64,000 nt of DNA from Bifidobacterium miconisargentati. GTDB taxonomy: Bacteria; Actinomycetota; Actinomycetes; Actinomycetales; Bifidobacteriaceae. The DNA is taken from positions 1-64,000 of the forward strand of contig NZ_JAHBBJ010000007.1 of the NCBI RefSeq assembly GCF_019331675.1. Reading direction: 5' to 3'. Within the stretch, counting starts at the first letter, position 1, and the number at the start of each line of letters is the position of its first letter. The translations under genes were made by a program, and so were the position numbers. Below, piece by piece: positions 1 to 12,566 of this stretch. The notes beneath the pieces were generated by a model. That model ran no database searches, had not been told where the DNA came from, and was given only the letters and a program-made list of their open reading frames with translations.

Positions 1-102
1 ATCCGCATGGCCTACGGCTTCCACCACGTCACCAACCTCATCAGCCTCGTCATGCTCAGATGCGGCGGACTCAACATCCAACTACCAACACCAGCAACCT
101 AA
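1..102 (+). CDS. ISL3-family transposase, C-terminal fragment
   Basis: An open frame runs from the first base to a TAA at 100-102 and encodes the last 33 residues of a protein. It contains RMAYGFHHVTNLISLVMLRC, which resembles the C-terminal tail of the DDE transposases of ISL3-type elements, where a conserved aromatic and histidine-rich stretch follows the last catalytic acid. None of the catalytic residues is in the window, so it cannot be judged whether the transposase is intact. The fragment lies about 260 bases upstream of gltB in the same direction. Confidence 0.55.
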   Translation: MRMAYGFHHVTNLISLVMLRCGGLNIQLPTPAT

Positions 103-123
103 CCCACGAAAACAGCAGAAGCC
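1..123 (+). mobile_element. Right end of an ISL3-like insertion sequence (truncated by window edge)
   Basis: The window opens inside a transposase reading frame that stops at 102. Twenty-one bases follow, ending in CAGCAGAAGCC. Read on the other strand these begin GGCTTCTGCTG, which fits the GGCT-type outer ends of ISL3-family elements. The left end and any target duplication lie outside the window, so the element boundary at about 123 is an inference. Confidence 0.5.
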
Positions 124-204
124 TCTCATTTTTTCTCCCTAATCGCTGCGTCGGTTACGCATCAATCCGGGCACGATGCCGCGTTTGATCCCAACCGGGG
201 AAGT

Positions 205-260
205 CCAATCGAAAAATCGGTTACGATTGGGTATTGACTTTTTCCGCAACTCGGTATATG
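205..260 (+). promoter_or_regulatory. Candidate promoter and dyad upstream of gltB
   Basis: A 7-bp dyad (CCAATCG at 205-211, CGATTGG at 224-230) sits just upstream of TTGACT at 234-239. A TATATG follows at 255-260. The 15-base spacing between these hexamers is shorter than ideal. The dyad could bind a nitrogen regulator, but no known consensus is clearly matched. The rest of 124-354 shows nothing else I can support. Confidence 0.35.
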
Positions 261-363
261 GACAGCGAAACGTAAAAGACATACCGCGACGCTACGCTGT
301 CAACAGCAACTTAGAGGAAGAGGCACGTTGTGAGCGCGCCCATAACCAATTGAGGTGATTTCG

Positions 364-4935
<4,572 letters not shown>

Positions 4936-4936
4936 C

Positions 4937-6475
4937 ATGGGCGACCCGAGAGGATTCCTGAAGGTCCGTACCCGCCGCGAGCTGGCCGAACGCCCCGTCG
5001 AGGAACGCATCAAGGACTGGTTCGACGTGCACGCCGAATCCGGCCTGCAGCCCTGGACCAAGGAGCAGGCGGCCCGCTGCATGGACTGCGGCACCCCGTT
5101 CTGCATGACCGGCTGCCCGTTGGGCAATGTCATCCCGGAGTGGAACGACCTGGTACGCCAGGGCAAGTGGGAGGATGCGTACAACCGTCTGTCGCAGACC
5201 TCCAACTTCCCGGAGTTCACCGGCCGCATCTGCCCGGCCCTGTGCGAGCAGGCCTGCGTGCTCGGCATCCACCAGCCGCCGACCATGATTAAGAACGATG
5301 AGGTCACCATCATCGACCAGGCCTGGGAGCTCGGCTACGTCAAGCCCCTGCCGCCGCAGCGTCTGACTGACCAGACCGTGGCCGTGGTGGGTTCCGGTCC
5401 CGCCGGCCTCGCCGCCGCTCAGCAGCTCACTCGCGCCGGCCACACCGTGGTCGTCTACGAGAAGGACGACGCCATCGGCGGCCTCATGCGCTATGGCATC
5501 CCGAACTTCAAGCTCGAGAAGGGCCTGATCGACCGCCGTGTCAAGCAGATGGAGGCCGAAGGCACCCGCTTCTACACGAACGTCGAGATCGGCAAGGACA
5601 TCTCTTGGGATGACCTGCGCGATCGCTACGACGCCGTCGTGGTGGCCATCGGCTCCCGCGTGCCGCGCGACATGAAGATCCCCGGCCGCGAGCTCGACGG
5701 CATCCACTTCGCCCTCGACTTCCTGCCGGACGCCACCCGTCGCGTCTTCGGCGTCAAGCCCGTCAACGACATCACCGCCAAGGACAAGCACGTCATCGTC
5801 ATCGGCGGCGGCGATACCGGTTCCGACTGCCTCGGTACCTCCATCCGCCAGGGTGCGAAGGACGTGACCGTGCTGCAGATCATGCCGAAGGAGCCCGAGA
5901 CCCGTCCGGCCAACCAGCCGTGGCCGACCTTCGCCCGCACCTACCAGAAGACCACGTCCATGGCCGAGGGCGGCACCTACCTGTACAGCACCGACTCCGT
6001 GAACTTCATCGGTTCCGAAGAGGAGCAGGCCAAGGTCAAGATCGAGAACTCCACCACCGCCGAAGGCTTCGTGGCGGACGAGCACGGTCACGTGACCGGC
6101 CTCAAGGTGGTCTCCGTGGCCCCCGGCGAGGATGGCCCGTTCACCCGCCAGCCCGGTACCGAGCGCGTGCTGCCCGCCGACCTGGTGCTCATCTCCGTGG
6201 GCTTCCTGCACCCGGACACCACCACACTGCTCGACCAGCTGCCCGTGGAACTCGACAAGCGCGGCAACATCGCCCGCAACGACAACTACGCCACCAGCCA
6301 GGACGGCGTGTTCGTGTGTGGCGACGCCGGCCGTGGCCAGAGCCTCGTGGTGTGGGCCATCGCCGAAGGCCGCTCCTGCGCGGCCGCCGTGGACGAGTAC
6401 CTCTCCAGCGAGAAGACCAGCGAGCTGCCCGCCCCGATCAAGGCCAGCGCCCGCCCGATGATGCTGCCCCGCTGA
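4937..6475 (+). CDS. gltD: Glutamate synthase (NADPH), small subunit
   Basis: This is the flavoprotein that oxidises NADPH and passes electrons to GltB. The 512 residues contain an N-terminal cysteine-rich iron-sulphur domain (CMDCGTPFCMTGCPLG, then CPALCEQAC), a first dinucleotide fold for FAD (VAVVGSGPAGLAAAQQL), a second for NADPH (VIVIGGGDTGSDCLG) and a C-terminal FAD-contacting GDAGRGQSLVVWAI. The start ATG lies one base after the gltB stop, and GGAGTG at the end of gltB can serve as ribosome binding site. Length and motif order match the family, and a strong terminator follows. Confidence 0.96.
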   Translation: MGDPRGFLKVRTRRELAERPVEERIKDWFDVHAESGLQPWTKEQAARCMDCGTPFCMTGCPLGNVIPEWNDLVRQGKWEDAYNRLSQTSNFPEFTGRICPALCEQACVLGIHQPPTMIKNDEVTIIDQAWELGYVKPLPPQRLTDQTVAVVGSGPAGLAAAQQLTRAGHTVVVYEKDDAIGGLMRYGIPNFKLEKGLIDRRVKQMEAEGTRFYTNVEIGKDISWDDLRDRYDAVVVAIGSRVPRDMKIPGRELDGIHFALDFLPDATRRVFGVKPVNDITAKDKHVIVIGGGDTGSDCLGTSIRQGAKDVTVLQIMPKEPETRPANQPWPTFARTYQKTTSMAEGGTYLYSTDSVNFIGSEEEQAKVKIENSTTAEGFVADEHGHVTGLKVVSVAPGEDGPFTRQPGTERVLPADLVLISVGFLHPDTTTLLDQLPVELDKRGNIARNDNYATSQDGVFVCGDAGRGQSLVVWAIAEGRSCAAAVDEYLSSEKTSELPAPIKASARPMMLPR

Positions 6476-6511
6476 TACGGGCTGATACGGTCCGCAGATT
6501 CGTCTTCCACT

Positions 6512-6547
6512 AGCTCCCCTTCCTTCCCGGAAGGGGAGCTTTTGTTG
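6512..6547 (+). terminator. Rho-independent terminator of gltBD
   Basis: A perfect 12-bp stem (AGCTCCCCTTCC with GGAAGGGGAGCT) closes a 5-base loop and is followed by TTTGTTG. It lies 37 bases after the gltD stop. Confidence 0.9.
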
Positions 6548-6558
6548 TCGGAGACCTT

Positions 6559-6602
6559 GGCTCCCCTTGTCAGGGGAGCTGTCGGCGAAGCCGACTGAGG
6601 GG
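6559..6602 (+). repeat. Bipartite palindromic repeat, copy 1
   Basis: Consensus form of the dispersed element. Hairpin A (GGCTCCCCT, loop, AGGGGAGC) is followed by hairpin B (GTCGGC-GAA-GCCGAC) and ends TGAGGGG. Further copies are listed below. Confidence 0.85.
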
Positions 6603-6654
6603 TAGTAGCTGAGCGGCCCTGATCGCGGGAACGCTGCATCACCCGGAACCGGCG

Positions 6655-6759
6655 CTAAGTATGCGGCTGGACCATGCTCCCGCATACTTAGTGTCACTTT
6701 TGCGTTCCTAACCGACACTATGTATGCGGGGCCTTCGTTCAGCCGCATACATAGTGTCG
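6655..6759 (+). repeat. Tandem twin hairpins, locus 1
   Basis: Hairpin one pairs 6655-6666 (CTAAGTATGCGG) with 6680-6691 over 12 perfect base pairs. Hairpin two pairs 6713-6729 with 6743-6759 over 17 perfect base pairs, with the arm core CACTATGTATGCGG. Both right arms run into a similar TAGTGTC(AC)TTTTGCG. The loops are about 13 bases. The pair sits between the gltD terminator and the C39-like peptidase gene. Confidence 0.85.
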
Positions 6760-6808
6760 TTTTGCGTGCGCGCACGGTACCATGGAGTCATAGGAAAGGC
6801 GGTACGCA

Positions 6809-7714
6809 ATGAAGCGCACGCAACCAGCCGTATTGGCGGCCATCATCGTTCTTGCTGCATTGCTCGGAATCAGCACGCTGATGTGGGATGCGGGCCGGAT
6901 TCCTTCGCGTTTTGCCGAGAGCTCCCACGCGAACCAGACCGGTCAATCGCAGGAAATCGCGCCCGGCGGAGACCAATCCGGGACAAAACAGGCCGTCCCT
7001 GAACCCGCGTCACTGCACGATCCCAAGGAACTCGCCGGACTCAACGCAGGCGTGGATGACTCCTATCCCGGCGACGACTGGTTCTGTAATGCGGCCGGCG
7101 AAAAAGCGGGTGCGTCGTCGGAATGCGTGGACCGGGAAGTACAGACCGAGCCGAGCACCGCCCGCGTGATGCTTGACGTGCCGCAGCGTGTGCAGGAGAC
7201 CGGCTACTGGTGCGTGCCGGGTGCCCTGCAGATGGTGCTGGCCTACAAGGGAATCGACGCGGACCAGACCACGCTGGCCGAACGCATGAACACCAAGCCG
7301 GTGACCGGCACGGAATACGTGGATCTGGCGCGCGTGGCCAACGCCTATCTGTTCGGAGATGAGACCGCGACGCCTTCCGGCGCGGGATATCGCGTGCAGA
7401 CCATCGCCATAGGGGATAGGGACCCGTCCGTCGCACAGACGTTCGCCGATCGCGTGAAGGCCGATCTCGCCGACGACTATCCGGTGTTCGCCGCCGTGGA
7501 CGTCCACGTGCTCTACCCATGGTTCGGCCATGGCAACCATGTGGTGGTCGTCATGGGCTACGACACCGACGAGAACGGGACGATCACGCAATACCACATC
7601 CTCGACCCGTCCTACAACATGCAGGATCCCGTCCATGCGGGCCACAAGGTCGTGGATGCGGCCACCATGATGAGCGCCATCGTGGATAACGAGGAGCCCG
7701 CCTACGTGTGGTGA
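6809..7714 (+). CDS. Secreted or membrane-anchored C39-like cysteine peptidase domain protein
   Basis: The 301-residue protein starts with a positively charged N-terminus and a hydrophobic segment (about residues 7-24) acting as signal or anchor. A polar linker follows, then a C39-like papain-fold domain from about residue 120. The likely catalytic Cys is Cys135 in GYWCVPGALQMVL, the His is His244 in GHGNHVVVVMGYD and the Asp is Asp266 in ILDPS. Such C39_2 domain proteins act outside the cell on unknown peptide substrates. There is no ABC transporter domain and no bacteriocin gene nearby, so a role in bacteriocin export is not supported. The start ATG has AGGAAAGGCGG upstream. Confidence 0.75.
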   Translation: MKRTQPAVLAAIIVLAALLGISTLMWDAGRIPSRFAESSHANQTGQSQEIAPGGDQSGTKQAVPEPASLHDPKELAGLNAGVDDSYPGDDWFCNAAGEKAGASSECVDREVQTEPSTARVMLDVPQRVQETGYWCVPGALQMVLAYKGIDADQTTLAERMNTKPVTGTEYVDLARVANAYLFGDETATPSGAGYRVQTIAIGDRDPSVAQTFADRVKADLADDYPVFAAVDVHVLYPWFGHGNHVVVVMGYDTDENGTITQYHILDPSYNMQDPVHAGHKVVDAATMMSAIVDNEEPAYVW

Positions 7715-7900
7715 GGCGGGCGAAACGGGCGTACGAGGGATTCTCCGGCATCCGTTTCCTGCTCCGCATGTCCGTCTGCAAGTTCACCGCGCCACTCTGA
7801 GCACGTCTGTATTTCGGAATATGCATACATAGTTAACAAACGGCTCCTAAAGTATCAGCCCGTTGTCAAAAAGACGGCACATCTACTTTGGGAGAGGTTC

Positions 7901-9541
7901 ATGAAGAATCGTCACATCACGACGCTAGTCGCGGCGGGCGCCGCGCTCGTCATGCTGCTCAGCGGCTGCGGATCGACCGGCACATCCAACGACGCCGGCA
8001 GCACCGCGGGCTCCAACATCATTTCCGTGTACGGCAGCGAGCCGGCACATCCGCTGTTCCCCGGCGCGGTCACCGAGGCCGGCGGCGGCAAGGTGGTCGA
8101 CCAGCTGTTCGCCGGCCTGGTCACCTACGACGCCAAGGGCGGCATCCACAACGAGGTCGCCGACAGCATCACCTCCAGCGACAACGCCACCCACTACGTC
8201 ATCAAGATCAAGAAGGGCTGGAAGTTCACCGATGGCACGCCGGTGACCGCCCACTCCTTCGTGGACGCCTGGAACTACACGGCCAACAGCGCCAACAAGC
8301 AGGGCAGCGCCAGCTTCTTCAGCACCATCGAGGGCTACGACGACCTGCAGAAGTCGGACGTGGACCCCAGCGCCACGCTCTCCGGCCTCAAGGTCGTGGA
8401 CGACTACACCATCGACGTGAAGCTGAGCCAGCCCGACTCGGCGTTCCCGGTCAAGGCCGGCAGCCACGCCTACATGCCGCTGCCCGAATCCGCGTTCAAG
8501 AACCCGAAGAAGTACGGCGAGAACCCGGTGGGCAACGGCCCGTACAAGTTCGTCTCCTGGACGCACAACCGCAGCATCAAGATGGTCAAGAACCCCGACT
8601 ACAAGGGCAACCGCGTCGCCAAGAACGACGGTCTTGACTTCATGATCTACACGTCGCCCGATTCCGCCTACGCCGACCTGCGCGGCGGCAACCTCGACTT
8701 CACGCACGCGATCCCCGCCACCGCGCTGAAGACCTTCCAGTCGGACAAGACCATCAAGGCGTACAACCAGCCCGGCGGCAACACGCTGACCTTCACCATT
8801 CCCGAATGGCTTGAGCACTTCGGCCAGAACGAGGAAGGCAACCTGCGTCGTCAGGCCATCTCCATGTCCATCGACCGTAAGACCATCGCCGAGAAGATCT
8901 TCAACAACACCTCCACGCCGGCCGTGGACTTCCTCGCCGCTCCGATCAGCGCCTACTCCAAGAATCTCAAGGGCAACGAGGTGCTCCAGTACAACCCGAC
9001 CAAGGCCAAGGAGCTGTGGGCCAAGGCCAACGCCATCTCCCCGTGGAGCGGCGATTTCAAGATCGCCTACAACGCCGACGGCAACGCCAAGGGCTGGGTC
9101 GAGGCCGTGTGCAACTACGTCAAGAACACGCTCGGCATCAAGGCCGAGGGCGCCCCGATGTCCACCTCCGACGAGTTCCTGTCCAACGTGGACTCCGGCA
9201 AGATGACCACCGCCTACCGCAGCGGCTGGGGCCCCGACTACCCGTCCGCCGACAACTACCTGGTGCAGCTGTACGCCTCCAGCTCCGCCGACGGCAAGGG
9301 CGCGAACTCCGGCAACTACAAGAACCCCGAGTTCGACGCGCTCATGGACAAGGCCCTCTCCGCGCCCTCCACCGAGGAAGCGGACAAGTACTACCAGCAG
9401 GGCGAGGAGATCCTGCTGCAGGACCTGCCGGCCATCCCGCTGTGGAACCAGAACGCCACTGCCGTGAGCACCACCAGCGTCTCCGGAGTCGAATTCGACT
9501 ACGGTGGCGGCCCGGTGTTCACCGAACTGACCAAGAAGTGA
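7901..9541 (+). CDS. Solute-binding lipoprotein, peptide/opine ABC transporter family 5 (OppA-like)
   Basis: This is the extracytoplasmic receptor of an ABC importer, most likely for oligopeptides. A lipoprotein signal peptide ends in LLSGC, with lipidated Cys23. The mature part shows the SBP family 5 pattern: an EPAHPLFPGAVTEAGGGKVVDQLFAGL start, GWKFTDGTPVTAHSFVDAWN, NPVGNGPYKF and YRSGWGPDYPSADNYL. The 546-residue length is normal. GGGAGAGG precedes the ATG. No permease or ATPase genes are next to it, so it either serves a transporter encoded elsewhere or acts as an orphan binding protein. The ligand cannot be read from sequence. Confidence 0.88.
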   Translation: MKNRHITTLVAAGAALVMLLSGCGSTGTSNDAGSTAGSNIISVYGSEPAHPLFPGAVTEAGGGKVVDQLFAGLVTYDAKGGIHNEVADSITSSDNATHYVIKIKKGWKFTDGTPVTAHSFVDAWNYTANSANKQGSASFFSTIEGYDDLQKSDVDPSATLSGLKVVDDYTIDVKLSQPDSAFPVKAGSHAYMPLPESAFKNPKKYGENPVGNGPYKFVSWTHNRSIKMVKNPDYKGNRVAKNDGLDFMIYTSPDSAYADLRGGNLDFTHAIPATALKTFQSDKTIKAYNQPGGNTLTFTIPEWLEHFGQNEEGNLRRQAISMSIDRKTIAEKIFNNTSTPAVDFLAAPISAYSKNLKGNEVLQYNPTKAKELWAKANAISPWSGDFKIAYNADGNAKGWVEAVCNYVKNTLGIKAEGAPMSTSDEFLSNVDSGKMTTAYRSGWGPDYPSADNYLVQLYASSSADGKGANSGNYKNPEFDALMDKALSAPSTEEADKYYQQGEEILLQDLPAIPLWNQNATAVSTTSVSGVEFDYGGGPVFTELTKK

Positions 9542-9654
9542 TAATGCGATATCGGTGATATCGCGAGCGACGTTCGCTGTGCCGCGTCCGTCGGTGCCGG
9601 TCGGATACCGTCCGGTCCGGTACCATGGATGAGGCTTGAGACGAACGTCCGTCG

Positions 9655-9689
9655 ACGCCCGCCGGCCCTATGTGACCGGCGGGCGTTTT
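9655..9689 (+). terminator. Probable rho-independent terminator after the OppA-like gene
   Basis: A 10-bp perfect stem (CGCCCGCCGG at 9656-9665 with CCGGCGGGCG at 9676-9685) is followed by TTTT. It lies about 115 bases after the stop at 9541. The rest of 9542-9858 holds several short GTACG and GATTCG repeats near 9706-9760 but no gene. Confidence 0.75.
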
Positions 9690-9858
9690 GCCGTGAACTG
9701 GCCCGTACGCACCGTACGTACCGTGCGATTCGTACGAGCCATACGATTCGCGCGAGTCGGTTCGCGGCGGAACATCGCGGGACAGTCGTACTTATCAGGA
9801 CAACGGCGCCCCGGATAGGGGAGCCAAGGACATAGAACAACAGGAGCACAAGCACATC

Positions 9859-11811
9859 ATGGAATTCACCGCAGCCGGCACCACCGTGCGATTCGACGAG
9901 CGGACGGGGCAGTTCGCGTTCCAGCGTAACGGCGCCGAATGGAACACCGTCATCGATGACGGAACCCATGGCACCGAGACATCCGCCGACGCCGGGACCA
10001 TCACCGCACAGCCGCGACTGGAGACCAAGCAGGGCACGTTCACGTTCACGGACGCCGTCGCCATCACCCACGAAAGCCGCGAGACCGGCACCGGCGTCGG
10101 CGTACGCAGCGTGTACACCGGCTTCGGCCACAGCGCCTACTCGTTCGCCACCTACGTGTGGATCGAGCGCGCCTCCGGCGACCTGCTGTTCGAATGGATC
10201 CCGCTCAACGAAAGCGGACTGGACGTCACCAAAGTGGTCTGGCCCGCCGAAATGGCGTTCGACCGCGCCGAAAGCCACGACGTGACCCTCATCACCCACG
10301 AGCAGGGCGTCATGATCCCCAACACCTGGCCCACGGCGGTCGCCACCAAGGACATCGCCTTCGAAGGCCGCTTCGAGACCGCCGGCGGCTACATGCCCTG
10401 GTTCGCCCAGCTGCGCGCGGATGGCCACGCCTACATCGCCATCTGCGAGACCCCGTGGAACGCCGGCTACGGCATCGACCATCCTGCGGACGGCCCCTAC
10501 ACGCACGTCGGCACCTGGTTCGACCCGAGCCTGGGCACGATGGACTACCGCCGCGTGGTGCGCTACCGCTTCCTCGACCACGCCGATCACAACGCCGTCT
10601 GCAAGTCCTATCGCGCCTACGTCAATGAACGCGGACGCCTGCGCACCCTCGCCGAGAAGGCCGCGCGCAACCCCTCCGTGCACGACCTCATCGGCCGCTC
10701 CTGGGTGCACGTCGGCATCAAGACCAAGGTCCAGCCGGATTCCTACTACTACGACAAGGACCATCCGGAGAAGAACGGCTCACTCGTCACCTTCGCGCAG
10801 CGCGTCAAGCAGATGCGCACGCTGCACGAGATGGGCGCCGGCCGCCTGTACATGCACCTGGACGGTTGGGCGCAGCCCGGATACGACAACGAGCACCCCG
10901 ACTACCTGCCCGCATGCCAGGAGGCCGGCGGCTGGGAAGGCATGAAGAAGCTGGTCGACACCTGCCACGAGCAGGGCGACATCTTCGGCACGCACGACCA
11001 GTACCGCGACTACTACTTCACCGCCAAGACCTTCGACACCAACAACGCCATCCGCCTGGCGGACGGCACCATGCCCGAGCACGCGCGCTGGGCCGGCGGC
11101 CACCAGACCTACCTGTGCGCCGAACTCGCGCCGGACTACGTGCGCCGCAACTTCGCCGAGATCGCCGCGCACGGCATCAGGCTCGACTGCGCGTATCTCG
11201 ACGTGTTCACCTGCAACGAGGGCGACGAATGCTCCAACCCCGAGCACCGCATGACCCGCCGCGAATGTTACGAGCGTCGCGCCGAATGCTTCGAATACCT
11301 GCTCTCGCACGGCATCCTGTCCTCCTCCGAGGAGGTCTCCGACTGGGCCGTGCCGAGCCTCGTGTTCTGCCATTACGCGCCCTACGACTTCCAGATGCGC
11401 TCCCCGGACGCGCCGCGCCAGGGCGTGCCCGTGCCGCTGTACAACCTCGTCTACCACGACTGCGTCATCGAGCCGTGGATGATGGACCGCGTGGTGGACG
11501 GCGACGACTACATGCTGTACGCCCTGCTCAACGGCGGCGCCCCGTACCTCATCCGTGACGCCGCGTACATCGGCGTGGACGGCGACATGGACGCCGAGCA
11601 GCGCGCCCGCACCGAGAACGAGATCGAACGCTGCCACGCGGTCGCCGCGTTCCACGAGAAGGTGGGTATGCAGGAGCTGGTGCGCCACGAATTCGTCGAT
11701 GGCGACCCGCTCGTGCAGCGCTCCGTGTTCGCCGGCGGCGCGTCGGTCACCTGCGACTTCCACACGCAGACCTACCGCATCGAGGAGTCCGCCGACGGCG
11801 AAGAACGCTGA
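9859..11811 (+). CDS. GH129-type alpha-N-acetylgalactosaminidase (NagBb-like)
   Basis: The 650-residue protein lacks a signal peptide, so it is cytoplasmic. It resembles the bifidobacterial GH129 enzymes that remove GalNAc from mucin-type Tn-antigen glycans. Asp448 (in RLDCAYLDVF) and Glu491 (in LSSSEEVSDW) are 43 residues apart. As I recall, that is the spacing of the catalytic pair Asp435/Glu478 in the Bifidobacterium bifidum enzyme NagBb. An N-terminal beta-rich domain (about 1-250) precedes a barrel-like domain, as expected. AGGAG lies 12 bases before the ATG. It forms a single-gene unit behind the SBP terminator. Another retaining hydrolase of the GH101-related group is the main alternative. 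Confidence 0.72.
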   Translation: MEFTAAGTTVRFDERTGQFAFQRNGAEWNTVIDDGTHGTETSADAGTITAQPRLETKQGTFTFTDAVAITHESRETGTGVGVRSVYTGFGHSAYSFATYVWIERASGDLLFEWIPLNESGLDVTKVVWPAEMAFDRAESHDVTLITHEQGVMIPNTWPTAVATKDIAFEGRFETAGGYMPWFAQLRADGHAYIAICETPWNAGYGIDHPADGPYTHVGTWFDPSLGTMDYRRVVRYRFLDHADHNAVCKSYRAYVNERGRLRTLAEKAARNPSVHDLIGRSWVHVGIKTKVQPDSYYYDKDHPEKNGSLVTFAQRVKQMRTLHEMGAGRLYMHLDGWAQPGYDNEHPDYLPACQEAGGWEGMKKLVDTCHEQGDIFGTHDQYRDYYFTAKTFDTNNAIRLADGTMPEHARWAGGHQTYLCAELAPDYVRRNFAEIAAHGIRLDCAYLDVFTCNEGDECSNPEHRMTRRECYERRAECFEYLLSHGILSSSEEVSDWAVPSLVFCHYAPYDFQMRSPDAPRQGVPVPLYNLVYHDCVIEPWMMDRVVDGDDYMLYALLNGGAPYLIRDAAYIGVDGDMDAEQRARTENEIERCHAVAAFHEKVGMQELVRHEFVDGDPLVQRSVFAGGASVTCDFHTQTYRIEESADGEER

Positions 11812-11919
11812 TGGGCAGTGCTGCTGGCATCGCCGGCTGAACGGCTCGCGCTGAGTTCGCCGGCATGCGAGTAATATAGCCAACAGTGTTTATCCGTCTC
11901 GTAGTAGAGGAGTAGTGAG

Positions 11920-12384
11920 ATGGCGAATCGCGCCGAGCGTCGCGCCCAGGCCAAGGCCAACCGCAGGGGAGTGCCTTCCCAGTATGATTCCACCCGCGGT
12001 CGCGGCCGTGCGGGCATGATCGACGAATACCAGCTGCAGGAGCGTTCCCGCAGGCTGCAGGACGGCGAGTCCCTGGGCCCGTGGAAGCCGAGCGCCGTGG
12101 TGGAGTCCGAGCCGGAGACCGTGCTGAACACCAACCCGGATTACACGAATCCGAAGATGTTCAAGGCACCGCACTCCGTGCGCCAGTGGTTCCGCGTGGG
12201 CAGCTGGACGCTCATCGCGCTGGCCATCATCGCGTTCTTCGTGGTCATGTGGCTGCCGAGCCACCCGATGTGGCTGATCGCCACCGTGTCCGGCGTGTTC
12301 ATCGTGGGTGTGGTGAGCCTGTTCTTCACCGCCGGCGATTCCAAGCACAACCCGAACCTGGACCAGAACGGCACCGCCGTCTGA
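11920..12384 (+). CDS. Small membrane protein conserved in bifidobacteria, function unknown
   Basis: The 154-residue protein has a basic, Arg-rich cytoplasmic N-terminus (ANRAERRAQAKANRRG) and about 80 polar residues. Two closely spaced hydrophobic segments follow (about 95-117 and 120-139, around WTLIALAIIAFFVVMWL and LIATVSGVFIVGVVSLFF), then a short polar tail. AGAGGAG stands ahead of the ATG. No enzymatic motif is visible. It converges on the zinc-ribbon membrane protein gene, with a strong hairpin between them. Confidence 0.75.
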   Translation: MANRAERRAQAKANRRGVPSQYDSTRGRGRAGMIDEYQLQERSRRLQDGESLGPWKPSAVVESEPETVLNTNPDYTNPKMFKAPHSVRQWFRVGSWTLIALAIIAFFVVMWLPSHPMWLIATVSGVFIVGVVSLFFTAGDSKHNPNLDQNGTAV

Positions 12385-12425
12385 TTCGTTTCGATGCCGA
12401 GACGCCGTGTCTTGCGGCACATACG

Positions 12426-12474
12426 TAAGGGTTGGTGGGTTGCTCCTCGTACGGGAGCAACCCACCAACCCTTA
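12426..12474. terminator. Bidirectional terminator hairpin between convergent genes
   Basis: A 20-bp perfect stem (12427-12446 with 12454-12473, beginning AAGGGTTGGTGGG) closes a 7-base loop. It extends by a T-A pair and ends in TTATTCG. Its place between convergent genes fits a terminator used from both sides. Confidence 0.85.
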
Positions 12475-12566
12475 TTCGTTGTCCGCTGTTCGATGGCGAT
12501 GAGCCATTCCGCGGCGTTTCCCGCCGGCACAGTGCGTACAGTGCCGGCCGGACCTTGTCGGTTCGT

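Noticed and set aside
6809..7714. C39-like domain as a bacteriocin exporter or processing peptidase
   Set aside because: There is no ABC or transmembrane exporter domain and no small peptide gene with a double-glycine leader nearby.
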